From positions 434,001-498,000 of the forward strand of contig MU385721.1 of the NCBI GenBank assembly GCA_022497155.1: a stretch of DNA of 64,000 nt, given 5' to 3'. Made by a program: the position numbers and the translations under genes. Below, in pieces: positions 12,501 to 22,719 of the stretch; the first letter of the stretch is position 1, and every line of letters begins with the position of its first letter. The notes beneath the pieces are model-generated. The model had not been told where the DNA came from and did not search any database. It saw only the letters and a program-made list of their open reading frames with translations. The stretch is from Whalleya microplaca (taxonomy: Eukaryota; Ascomycota; Sordariomycetes; Xylariales; Xylariaceae).

Positions 12501-13523
12501 CACCCCGATGAACGTGGCGCTCTTCCATGTTACAAAGAATGGGTGCTTACTGCATGACTTGCTACGACGCAAGAAACCCTATACCGAGTCCAGCTAGACC
12601 CCCACACCAACAGGCAACGCGCCATGCAGCTGTCAGACCCCGAGCAGTGCCGCAGGGGCACTTTCTCCAGACTGAACGTAGCATTGCAGGGGAGCAGCTA
12701 CTACTCGGGGATTGCTCTACTAGGCAGAGTGGAGCATATCGTTGTGGATATAGACTAGGGAGGTATTCCCATGTTCGCGGATAGTTGCCATCTTTCCAAC
12801 AAGCTCAGTCTGTGCGAGAATCTAGATTGGACCAACGACGACTATCAACGCCTACATAAGGCTTCAGCGAATGGGAGTACCTGCCGTGTCCCGGAAGTAT
12901 CTATATTCCACTGAGTGAACTTATACATTGCAAGGTCATATATTGATTTGTCATAGGTGAAGGTATTCGGCGTCTGCGCCTACCAAACTACGGTGCGAAC
13001 CTTTAGTTCGTTTACGGCGGGTACGAAAAAACAAAAAGAAAAATCCCGTTTTGATGAATACAACAGGAAGCTATACTCCAAGCCAAGGCCCAAAATGCCC
13101 TCGCTGTATATACAGAGCCTCCCAATATCAGGACCTGTATTACCTAAGCAGAACCATGCCCATAGGATGGAACTCAGACCGGGTCGCTGCAACGACGAAT
13201 CAGGGGCTAGGCTAGATCCATCTCTATTCTGAGCCGCAGGTTGTGTTCTGTTACATCCCGAGGACGTACACTGTGCGTGCTGGAGCATGCTGCTATGACG
13301 AAATATGGATGTACATGGTACCTCACCGCCCTATCATTCTGCCTATCAGTCCGTTCAGTGATGGCATTGGCCTATTATCGCGCGGCGTCAATCACCGAAT
13401 CGCTTCCCCACAGTGGACGCCGTTCTCACTTCTAGCACCGAATCTGTTAGTCGAGTTGCGCCGACTTGCGCTCGACAGCCCCTGTCTTGGCAATGGTGCA
13501 TGCACGCTAGGAGGAATCTAATC
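12501..13523 (+). pseudogene. decayed coding relic of unknown family
   Basis: One plus-strand frame carries coding-like protein across an in-frame TAG: from ATG 12624 it reads MQLSDPEQCRRGTFSRLNVA, then LLGRVEHIVVDID, stop, GGIPMFADSCHLSNKLSLCE, then LDWTNDDYQRLHKASANGST, ending with TGA near 12914. After a frame change, 13243-13521 continues with CCYDEIWMYMVPHRPIILP and a Leu-rich end. Amino-acid use is protein-like while the neighbouring frames are not. No family was recognised. It may be a dead metabolic gene; a spliced intact gene cannot be excluded, but no good intron removes the TAG. Confidence 0.35.
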
Positions 13524-13648
13524 TTTACCAAGTAGCACGATGAGGGGCTTTGCGAGTTTGCTTCCACTTTCCACTGCGATGGGACTGACTGGAATCGCCT
13601 TTCTCACTGTGATTCATCGGTGCGTGGCCACTCCTTTACCGCAAACAC

Positions 13649-13656
13649 TATAAAAG
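13649..13656 (+). promoter_or_regulatory. TATA-like box upstream of glutamine amidotransferase
   Basis: TATAAAAG, 226 bp upstream of the ATG at 13875, implying a 5' leader of roughly 190 nt. Confidence 0.4.
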
Positions 13657-13874
13657 GCTGTGTCGAGTCCGAGAGAATCCGGGGTCCTGAGAACCTCAAA
13701 GATCCTCCTCGAGTCAACTCACTACTCTTTGTCTCTCCCGGTATTCCCCACCACGCACCTGGACTTCAAAGACTACATACACATCATCGCCGTTGCTACT
13801 CCGCATTTCAAACCCCACAAGAAAACCTGATAAAACCCCCCTCAGAACACCTGCCTGATAGCAAGCCAGCAGTC

Positions 13875-14784
13875 ATGGGCTCTGAGTTCATCGCCCCGAT
13901 CCGGCTCGCGATCCTCGAGGCCGACACGCCGGCGCCGGGCATCAAGGCCAAGTACCGCTCGTACGGCGGGGTGTTCCGGTACCTGTTCGAGCGGGCGTGC
14001 GCCTCGCTGGAGCCGCCGCAGTCGCTGGACGCGCAGCTGAGCATCTCGGCCCACGACATCGTCAACGACGCCGGCGCGTACCCGGACCCGGAGACCGTCG
14101 ACGCCGTGCTCATCAGCGGCTCTAAATTCTCCGCCTACGACAACGACGACTGGATCGTGCGCCTCGTCCAGTACACCAAGCGCTGCCTCGAGGGCGGCCG
14201 CGTCCGCGTCATCGGCGTCTGTTTCGGCCATCAGATTGTCGGACGCGCCCTCGGTGCCCAGGTCGGCAAGAGCGTTCGCGGCTGGGAGCTCAGCGTTACG
14301 GAGCATGAGCTTACTGACGAGGGGAAGAAGGTGTTTGGTATGGAGAAGCTGGTTCGTCTCGCCCTCTGCGTTTCTTTTTCTTCTTCCACGGCAGCAGCAT
14401 TTCTCTCAAGCAAATCATTAACAGTCTCCTTAATTACAACCCCCTTCCCTATCCCCTTGCACCACTGACGTTGACCCCGCTAACCCCGCCGCATAGGCTA
14501 TCCACCAAATGCACTGTGACGCAGTGTTCTCGTACCCGCCGGGCACGATCCCGCTGGCGCAGACCAACGTCTGTCCCGTGCAGGCCATGTACATCCCGCG
14601 GCGGATGATCTCGGTGCAGGGCCACCCGGAGTTCACGGAGGACATGGTGCGCGAGATCCTCGAGATGCGTAAGTACGGCGGTATCCTCGGCGACGACATC
14701 TTCGCCGACGGCATGCGCCGCGTCAGCAACAAGCACGATGGTGTCGCCGTGGCTAGGGTGTTTCTCAAGTTCTTGCGAGAGTAG
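13875..14784 (+). CDS. class I glutamine amidotransferase-like protein
   Basis: Two exons: 13875-14351 and 14497-14784 (254 aa), joined by a 145-bp intron (GTTCGT...GCATAG) between GMEKL and AIHQMHCDAVF. The catalytic triad is visible: nucleophile Cys116 in GVCFGHQ, His202 and Glu204 in QGHPEF. The protein is a free-standing amidotransferase domain, as in the fungal/yeast GMP-synthase-like glutamine amidotransferase group, which has no attached synthetase. Such proteins hydrolyse glutamine (or gamma-glutamyl conjugates) in the cytosol; the true acceptor is unknown. Exons have very GC-rich third positions (for example 13900-14200), unlike the AT-rich flanks, while the intron is clearly less GC-rich. 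The frame extends upstream to 13620 only through non-ATG codons; ATG 13875 is the best start. Confidence 0.9.
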
Positions 14785-15387
14785 TTGGTAGTTGGTAGTG
14801 GTAGTGTTCAAACACGCACAGCAACGGAAATGGAAACGGGCGGATATACCACAGCGAGACACAGGTCGATTAGGTATGGTTCGAAAGGAGCGGGGTCCAA
14901 GGAGCTGCATGCATACACTGGGAACGAAAGATGTACACTTCTAGGAGGGCGCGCATGGCTATTACGAGTCGAAGGGCTTAATGCGGTTCGTTCGAAGTGA
15001 GTTACTAGCCTATTAGGCAGTGCGTATTGGTAGTTCGGAGTTCTTTGGGGACATGTGGTCTGTCATATGATTGCATGATACTGGTATGCTGCATCAAATC
15101 ATCGAATTACTACTATATTAACAGCATTTGGCAATTAAAGCCAAGAGTGGTCAACACTCTCCTTACAACTCCTGCTCCCGATGGGTGGTGATGATTGCAC
15201 CGTAGCCCGCCGAATTAATGCTTAACGCCACCCAATGCCCCAATGTTCCTATAAAGCAAGGTGCCCCCTCCCCCTGTTGCTGTGGTATGCGCATGTAAAA
15301 TGACCCTGCCGCCGCCAGTCCAGATGATCCTATCCATAATGCTAACTATATATATGTATTATACGAACCTTAAGTTTCAACAAGGTT
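14785..15387. other. intergenic spacer between convergent genes
   Basis: 3' regions of the glutamine amidotransferase and GPCR genes; no gene seen. Confidence 0.6.
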
Positions 15388-17323
15388 TCAAACCAATCGC
15401 ATGGTACTACCAGATTCCACATCTACCACATCCCACCACTCTCGGGGCGTGCCCTGGGGTCGGATCCTTGCGGCAGCAGCCTCGTTCATGTTATGTAGGT
15501 TCTCCTGCTGTCTCCTGACGTTCGCCGCTCGCGCGTCCACGAACCTCTCATCCCGTGTCCGGCCGCCTCCTCTCCGTTGCCCCCTCGACCGTATCCGAAG
15601 CCTCGCGGCCAGGCCCTCCCAGAACCCACCGCGGAGGTGCAGCCAGGGCTTCTCCCAAGCACTGAAGAAGCAGCAGTCCACTGCGGCGCCGATACACAGA
15701 CTCGTAATGGTTATGCCTTGTAGTGCCATCGGCTCTCGGTGCTGGACCTCGTAGTCGTCGTCGTACTTGAGTATATGGGATACGAACGGCGCGATCCAGG
15801 TCAGCATATAGATGGCCGGGTACACGAACAGGAGGCGCAGCTGGCGCTGCTGCTTCTCGCGCGACTGGCGCATGGCTTCTTCGGTTTCTTGTGGGAGGTG
15901 AATGGAACTTGACGGAGTGCTCGCGACGCCAGGTGGCCGTTGTGGTCCGCGACGTAGTATGCTAAATATGCTGGAGACGGAGCTGGGGAGGCTGTGCGGA
16001 TCGATTGCGAGTGAGCGCTTCCATGATATAGGACCATGTACTGACGGCCGCGAAGAACGCAACGAGCCATGGTACATGGGTTCTGGGGCGCGGAGAGGAC
16101 TTGTTTCGGTCGAAAACGATAACGCCATGGGGCTAATTGGGGTGGGTTGGGCGTATTGTTCTGGCCGTGGCAAGTCTAGTGACCCATCTTGGCCAAATTG
16201 ACCAAAGTCCACTATATTCCAAGTAATTGAATTTCCTCGGACTTGTTCTGGCCGTGTTGGAGTTGCCGCGCCGTCGCCAATATTCAAAGTGCTAACAGTC
16301 GATGTGAATGACTGTTGACGGTCTTTTTGATCTTCTCGTCCTTCACCCTTCGCTAGACTCCCTCGAGCGGAATTCAGCAGTCCATGATCGGCAATCGGAG
16401 GTGTAGGCGGGACACTATTCTGGTGCTCATGCCGATTTATCTTGCGTTTCTGGGACGATTGATTGCTCTGTGTGCTAGCACGTCTCTGGTCTTTACCGAA
16501 ACGCCGAAATCGAACGGCAACATAAATATACAGCCAAGTGTAGGTAACGATAATGACACCAAAGATGACGTAGCGTGGGATCCAGCTAATTGCACTTCGG
16601 TACCAGGTAGGATCCACGGGTAGATAGCAATAAGACCCATTGTCCTCAAAGCTACCGCCGGTTATTGGAACGAGGGCTGCTAGGACGATGGGGACCACAA
16701 CCCACGATACGTACGCTATTCGCCTATATGGATGAAGTCCGGCCGCTCCACTTGAATGCTGCGGTTTCAGTATGAATAAGGCAGTATGTATTGCAATCAA
16801 GAGGACTGCAATGTCCGATGCTTCAATCATGACGGTCAAGAAGAAGCCAGAAACCTGACAGAAGGCCGTGTTTGAATCGACGGAAACCCTGGAGAAGTAG
16901 GCGAGCGGGCAGATCACCAGCCACAACGCCTTTAACATGTCGCTTTGGATGAGCAGCATTATCAGGCTGAACTGTTTTTTTAGTATAGTCCGCGTAGCTA
17001 CACGGGAATGACATGTTCACTCACTCGTGGCGGAAGCTCCTCCTCATCCTGACAAACCAGTAGAAGGCATAGAGAGCAGCCAGTACACTAAGGGACGCCA
17101 TAGAAAGTGAGACGGACATTAACGTTTTGAGGTCCGGATCGTCAATGTCAAGTTTTCCTGCGGGACCACGCTTCGCAAGGACAGCATCGTAGGAGGAGGC
17201 TAGATACGTAACGATGGTTCCGCCTCGCAACTCGGCAAGAGGAGCCATATTTTCCGCAACCAAAATAGAGACCCAGACCGCAGTATCATCAGTAGGTAGT
17301 CTGTCATGCTTCCAGAAACTCAT
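15388..17323 (-). CDS. Git3/Gpr1-type G-protein-coupled receptor
   Basis: Two exons: 17323-17025 and 16966-15388 (625 aa). The 58-bp intron (GTGAGT...TTCAG, branch TACTAA) joins RRSFRH to DLIMLLIQSDMLKALW, the conserved second-helix region of the family. There are five membrane segments before residue about 260. A 200-residue, Ser/Pro-rich third cytoplasmic loop follows (about 270-470). Two more helices then appear (LRLLFVYPAIYMLTWIAPFV; ITITSLCIGAAVDCCFF), then a basic C-terminal tail. The long loop between TM5 and TM6 and the YPxxYMLTWIxPF helix are typical of the Git3/Gpr1 nutrient-sensing receptors (Neurospora GPR-4, Aspergillus GprC/D), which act through a G-alpha protein on cAMP signalling. 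The ligand cannot be read from sequence. Confidence 0.88.
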
Positions 17324-17814
17324 TCATCCGTATCAGAGGCGAGGTTTCATGGTGACAGACTTTTATGGGGAGCCTAGGGGGATACGACGGCGTGGGATTG
17401 TGAATGTCCAGCCCAATAAGGAATTTGTCCTTGCCAGAAGATCCAAATGTCAACTTATTCGACATTGCCTCTCCGTAGAAACAAGGCGGGCGGAGTGTAC
17501 ATGTATGATGATGACTCCAAGCAGATGCGACTAATCGATCGGAGCATTAGTGATTCAACGCGTCGACGGTCGCTGCAAACTTTACATCGGGTTCTGGACG
17601 AGTGTAGGACTACGGAAAGCCTGTCCCTTAGTGCGACTGTCTACTAACCAACCAACAGCACCCAGGACAGAGTTAACTAGGGCTTCGTTGAAGATTGGGG
17701 AAAGAAGATAACTGAAAGAGCTACAAGAGCTACTCCGGGGAACCAGACATAGGGTGGCTGTTCCAGCCCAGGATGCGCTGGCAATGATAATTGCTTCCCA
17801 GTCCCATGGACAAT

Positions 17815-17910
17815 ACAGCACAGCAAAGCGCCGCACAGCACAGCCCAGCCCAGCCCAGTGCAGCAGAGTGCAGTAATAAAGTGCAGCAAGGTGCAGCAAG
17901 GTGCAGCGCA
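17815..17910. repeat. CAGCC/GTGCAGCA low-complexity block
   Basis: Imperfect short tandem repeats such as CAGCCCAGCC and GTGCAGCAAG. They create artificial Leu/Cys/Ala-rich minus-strand frames. Confidence 0.7.
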
Positions 17911-18001
17911 GGAATGAGGTAATGCCGTAATGGACAATTCACATGCCTGACGATATGCAGATACCTAGCCTGTAGGTAGTATAGGTAGTACCCAAGGAAA
18001 T

Positions 18002-18037
18002 AGGAAATGGAAAATGGGAAATGGGAAATGGGAAATG
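18002..18037. repeat. GGAAATG minisatellite
   Basis: About four to five tandem copies of a GGGAAAT-type 7-mer. Confidence 0.8.
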
Positions 18038-18271
18038 ACAATGACAATAACAATATTGAACAAAGGAAAGCGACGACGGGAGGGCTCGAGGAAACGAAGC
18101 CGGCGGTCGGACAATACAGATTACCTAGATTTTTGTTTCATTGGATGCCTGTCCGTTTTCGTGGGCTCGTGGCGGTGAAGCAGTGCTGGCACCGGTAACC
18201 TACTCCGTACTCAGTTTATGTTTTGGGCTGGACATGAGGACGCTGTGACGCAGCCGAGAACTTTACCTACG

Positions 18272-18310
18272 CATGTATGTATGTATGTATGTATCATACG
18301 TATGTATGTA
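18272..18310. repeat. ATGT tetranucleotide microsatellite
   Basis: Repeated ATGT units, interrupted once by CATACG. Confidence 0.9.
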
Positions 18311-21071
18311 CCTTTTGGTCGGCAGGGTCGGGTGATTTGGGGGATACCTACATAAAAGCAATCCCCAAAACAACATTGAATCCCCATAATAATCCCCATA
18401 TTCTCCCTCGGCCGCTTTCGTCATTGTGCCACCACGTAGCAGTAACAATCTGGTGACGCCGTCCCGGGCCAAATTCCTAAGCCCTGCTGACCCCCACAAA
18501 ATGTAACCCTCCCTGCCCCTCCAAGTGACAAAAAAATCCCTATAAACAAGCGGTCAACTGCCATTCCTTGTCAGTTGGGAGTTGAATTCAACAAATTGCT
18601 GTCACTACATACGGATTTACTTCAATCTCGATTATGCCAGCAATCACTTGTGGAATGACTCCCTACCGGATGTTCAGATGTTCAGATCAGTCCACGATTT
18701 ATATTACAATACGGTTGGTGATCGTCACGTCATATTCCTCTTTGCCGTACATTCCGCAGTCAATACGGATTCTGTAGTTTATGTTTTATTCATATACCCA
18801 TGCAGAAATACAAGTACAGTAGTAATATGTTACTCTTATATAGAGGTAATTACTATATGCCCAGGTGTATAGCAATAACGGCGTTGTTTTGTGACACAAC
18901 ACCCTGACTCACACTAAGCAGCTACGTAGAACACCAAAAGAGGGTCAGGTACTGTCAGGTAAAATTCAAGATCAAGGTGTCGTGCATTATTTCGACCACT
19001 TTTCTGAGGTCTTGTTAGGGCTGTGCCATGTCGGGTAATGCCGACTCCTGGTTCTTCCTGTGCCTTTTGGCACTGGCCGATGGATCCTCCCGTGAATCAG
19101 TGTCATTTTCACTTTTCACTTGTAAGGTACTGTCATGTCTAGGCTTAGGTCTAGACTATTTGTTCAGCACAAGCAGGTTATACGGATGCTTGTTCTATCC
19201 CGTGTTCTCAATGGTGTTTGCTCAATGATTCGATTTCGTTTCGATGGTGATCTGAATCATCGACATTTACATCGCCCCAGTCTGGAATCTATCTGTCCAT
19301 ATGGGACACAGGAATGAGGAGTATAGTAGCTTGATTAGTGCCAGGTAAAGCTATAGGAAGGGACAGAGCCACTGTCACGATAATAGGGCCATCGGTTATA
19401 GGTAGGTGGTGCCTTAAGCCAATGGACCTCGGAGTAATAATTGCTCCGAGAGCCCCGTTGCTTGAAAGGGATCCTCTAAGCTGTTAATGACCCTTTAGAT
19501 ATCAGACCTTTTACACAATTCTGCTTGGACAACTAGAGTGACCACGGCAGCACGTAAATGTTCATTACACACACTGAATCTGTGATAGCCACTTATGTAC
19601 TTAATATATACATGTAAAGTGCAGGCGGCAGCCATATGTAGGCCCGCATCCTCAGCCATATAAGGCGTATCTGAACTCTTATCATTCCACATTGGCTTTT
19701 TGACTGGTACACGATCGCCGAGCCTCGCAGATACATAAAGCTGATCTAATATTCTCGAATCAATGGTTAGGATCGAATCGCATATTTCCGAAGAACCATA
19801 GTTCGAGTAGCAAGCCTTTCACCCACAGCTGAGGGCACTAGATGGTATATCTGGTTAGAACCAGCGCATGAAATTAAGGTAAATCAGTACAAAATGAAAA
19901 CATTACCGTACAGCCTACCGCATCAGGATTCAGGGTAGTAAAAATTCGATTCAAGTCAAACGGGACAACTTATTGATGATCTTCCAGGCTTGCCTAGCCT
20001 GTCTCTTACGTATTCTACTCCCGAAACCATGCACACTCGAAGTGAAGAAAATAATATCTGGTTCGAACCAGGCTGAAGTTTAACCTAGCCGAATAAACCG
20101 GGATGTTATACAAAGTGCACACTAATCATCTTGCATCTACCTATGACTTTTTGTACACTATGGAGAAACGAGCGTTGATAGAGAATTTGGGGAAAGTCGA
20201 CTTGAAGATGGGCTAGCAATGACTGAGTTGATGACAGGCCGGACTTCAGTTCAATTTGGAAAGCTCGTTATATGGCGCAGCCGACCTTCCTAGGAAAGAT
20301 CTTGATCTCCACCTGTGGCTCATATCGTAGCCAAATAACTTGCAAGCCACAATTCGACCTATTATAGGATGGATGGCCAGCCAACACCACTTCTACTATT
20401 GGTTCTGTGATATGCTCAATCTAGATTCCCCTTGCACTTAGACCGTCAAGTCTACTATGTCCCGATGCGTTGGCAGCTTCCGAGGTTGCCTCCCTTCAAA
20501 TGATTCTAAACTTCGAAGCCAACCGTCAATCCAAGGGAGGCATCACAAAACCGCCACACTGCAAATAGAAGCTAGTAGCGTTTAACCAATTGGATCGATT
20601 AGCTTATCCCGAATCAAAATGCCAGCTACATGATTCTTACACCATATAAATATATATACATATTAATCGTTAGATTATTCTCACGATTTAGTCTAAGGGA
20701 AAATTATTAATGATTATATATCTGGCCAGTTTAAATTGGAGTCAGATATTCGCCACTACAGCTCTTTATATGCGGCTCTTATGTTTAACAGCTTAGACTT
20801 TACTTGTCTTCTTATAATTACTGCTCAAATAGAATTTAGAATGTCTAACTGTTTTACTGGTATTTGTATTCCGCAAATCAACAATCATGTAACTGGGCAG
20901 GCTTAGACAAGTATTAATAGCAGTAAACATGCGGCTCAAGCATACCTTTACCGCAGCTACTTTGTATTCCTCGAGACTTTCAATAGCCGTTCAAGCCATC
21001 CTCCTTGCATCCGCCTATAAAAGTTAAGAATAGCATTGATTAAAATATCCAGAAGACCTTGCCATCTCCTG

Positions 21072-21079
21072 TATAAATA
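21072..21079 (+). promoter_or_regulatory. TATA box for the secreted repeat protein gene
   Basis: TATAAATA 166 bp upstream of the ATG at 21238; another TATAAAAG-like match lies near 21016. Confidence 0.4.
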
Positions 21080-21237
21080 ATGAAGAATAACACGTCTCAA
21101 CTATCATGATTATCAAATAAATCTATCTACACTCTATATTAGCCAAGCTCACTCCACCGTGATCACCATCTAAATCATAGGACCCAACTTTCCTACCCCA
21201 ATATACTCAGGATCTCACTGAAGAAAAATTCACAACC

Positions 21238-21642
21238 ATGTCCCGGATGCTTCTATCGATCATCGCTCTAGCTATTGCATTCAGAGCGGTTACAGCATAT
21301 CCAATAGCATTTGATGGCAACATAGAATGCGTCGAAGAAGATACATGCAGCAACATGGGGGTTTATAATTATATTTACAACTACTTTGGCGAGGACTATG
21401 ACTACGATGACCACCACGAGTATGACTATGGCAGTGGCTATCATTATGACCATGGCCATGGCTCTTCGTCAGATGACTACGATGGCGACCACGAGTATGA
21501 TCATGACAGTGGTCATCATTATGACCATGACCATGGCTCTTCGTCAGATGACTCGGCGAAAGACGAAGGGTCATCTGATGGAAACCCATCGGAAACCAGG
21601 ACAACGAAGTCTCATCGCCCACGACCCACCCACAAAGCCTAA
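21238..21642 (+). CDS. small secreted His/Asp/Tyr/Ser-rich tandem-repeat protein
   Basis: Intronless, 134 aa, ATG 21238, TAA end. Residues 1-20 are a clear signal peptide (MSRMLLSIIALAIAF..VTA|YP). The mature N-terminus has two cysteines (IECVEEDTC). Residues 56-80 and 81-105 are a tandem duplication of a 25-aa unit (75 bp each: 21403-21477, 21478-21552) of the form YDxxHEYDxxSGxHYDHxHGSSSDD. The tail is hydrophilic with basic residues (SHRPRPTHKA). No family was recognised. The dense His/Asp repeats suggest binding of divalent metals (Cu, Zn, Ni) or a pH-dependent matrix; that is inference. Size, secretion and isolation in a gene-poor tract fit an effector-like or wall-matrix protein. The antisense frame 21290-21868 is a shadow of the repeats. 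Confidence 0.75.
   Translation: MSRMLLSIIALAIAFRAVTAYPIAFDGNIECVEEDTCSNMGVYNYIYNYFGEDYDYDDHHEYDYGSGYHYDHGHGSSSDDYDGDHEYDHDSGHHYDHDHGSSSDDSAKDEGSSDGNPSETRTTKSHRPRPTHKA
21403..21552 (+). repeat. 75-bp coding tandem duplication
   Basis: Two units of exactly 75 bp inside the secreted protein gene. They differ by several substitutions, mostly exchanges among Asp, His, Tyr and Gly codons, and have no indel. Confidence 0.9.
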
Positions 21643-22719
21643 GTGCAGCCTGATATATACCTGATATCATCCCAGTGCGATAATGTAAGTGTAATCTTTC
21701 ATCTGCAAAACAGAAGTCTAACCATTTGAAAGCTATCATTTTAAACATGTCAAGGCGTTCCTTTAGGGGCCATATACACCCCAGAAGTACAGTTATCATA
21801 TGGAGTTCTGGATTCCAAGATGTCAGAGAAGGCGGCTTCGTCACTTGTCTAGATTCTGTTTCCGTCATGGTTTAGGAGTTATCTAGGAACTGCATTTCGG
21901 TTTTTGTCTACTTATGTCATGAAGATATTCCCATTCACTCATTCCCCTTTTTCACCAGATTAAATTAAACTCTAGTCTATCTTTAATATATTATTATACT
22001 CGAGCTACTCAATGAGTATGTGAGCCGCATCTATGTTATTAAAACTGCTGTAATTCACATTAGGGATTAGCGCTCTCAATAAATCAATTTATTAATTGAT
22101 TTAAATTGATTTAATTAATTGTGTTTATTTCTTTCAGAATTTTTCAATTCAAACCGAACCTGAAAAATTGATTAATACCTTTCAATTTCTTTTCACTTCT
22201 TTTTCCATATATACGCCACATACAAGCCACCTATCGTGACAATTTTCTGGTGTTATGCGGCAGCTATTATTAGCCACCTTATGCCCGGTGCTGGTAATCT
22301 TGCTAAGGATTGATCACTATCACGTCCGTGAGAAAGTATTGTCCAATAGTTTTGCTGTGTTCAATCATCTGCTAATGATATTACTTTCCAGGGGTAACTT
22401 CAGGGGTAACTTTACGGGATCAGTAGTCAAGTCAATTCGTGAATACCGTCAATTCAAAGTGGTTTTGACTTGAATTGAATTGAATTGACTTAAATCAAAG
22501 CGGTGGATTTATTTGATTTAATTTGATGGAACCACTCCCATCTACAAAACCGTATATACTTTGAAAATGACCAGATGACAGGTCCTATATGACTGTTTCT
22601 AGCGATGCGATGTTCAACTAACAGATACTGTCGTGTCACATGTTTTATGTTGCAAAGCAACAGACAGGCATATGTAACCTTCAAGGCTATGCAAGTATTT
22701 AAAAAGCTGTCCTTCCTAT
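21643..22719. other. intergenic, AT-rich with AATTGA-type repeats
   Basis: No gene. Two clusters of AATTGATTTAA-like words (22079-22125 and about 22470-22530) are partly inverted relative to each other, as if flanking a small decayed element, but the words are too simple to prove it. Confidence 0.5.

Larger units (their letters stand above)
17324..21237. other. long intergenic tract with microsatellites
   Basis: 3.9 kb without a supportable gene. It holds a CAG/CCAG-rich low-complexity block (about 17815-17910), a GAAATGG-type repeat (18002-18037) and an ATGT microsatellite (18272-18310). From about 20.6 kb it becomes AT-rich and forms the promoter of the secreted repeat protein (TATAAATA at 21072-21079). 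Confidence 0.55.

Noticed and set aside
17582..18053. Three overlapping minus-strand Leu/Cys-rich frames
   Set aside because: Created by the CAGCC/GTGCAGCA low-complexity block; no start context, domain or splice pattern.
19840..20080. Two TCTGGTTxGAACCAG palindromic words resembling a tRNA T-arm
   Set aside because: No acceptor, D-arm or anticodon stem can be built around them; not a tRNA.
21290..21868. 192-codon minus-strand His-rich frame
   Set aside because: Antisense of the secreted repeat protein; its HGHGHND repeats are the reverse complement of the coding repeats.
22077..22530. Possible MITE with AATTGATTTAA-type inverted ends
   Set aside because: The words are simple AT repeats; no target-site duplication or defined ends.
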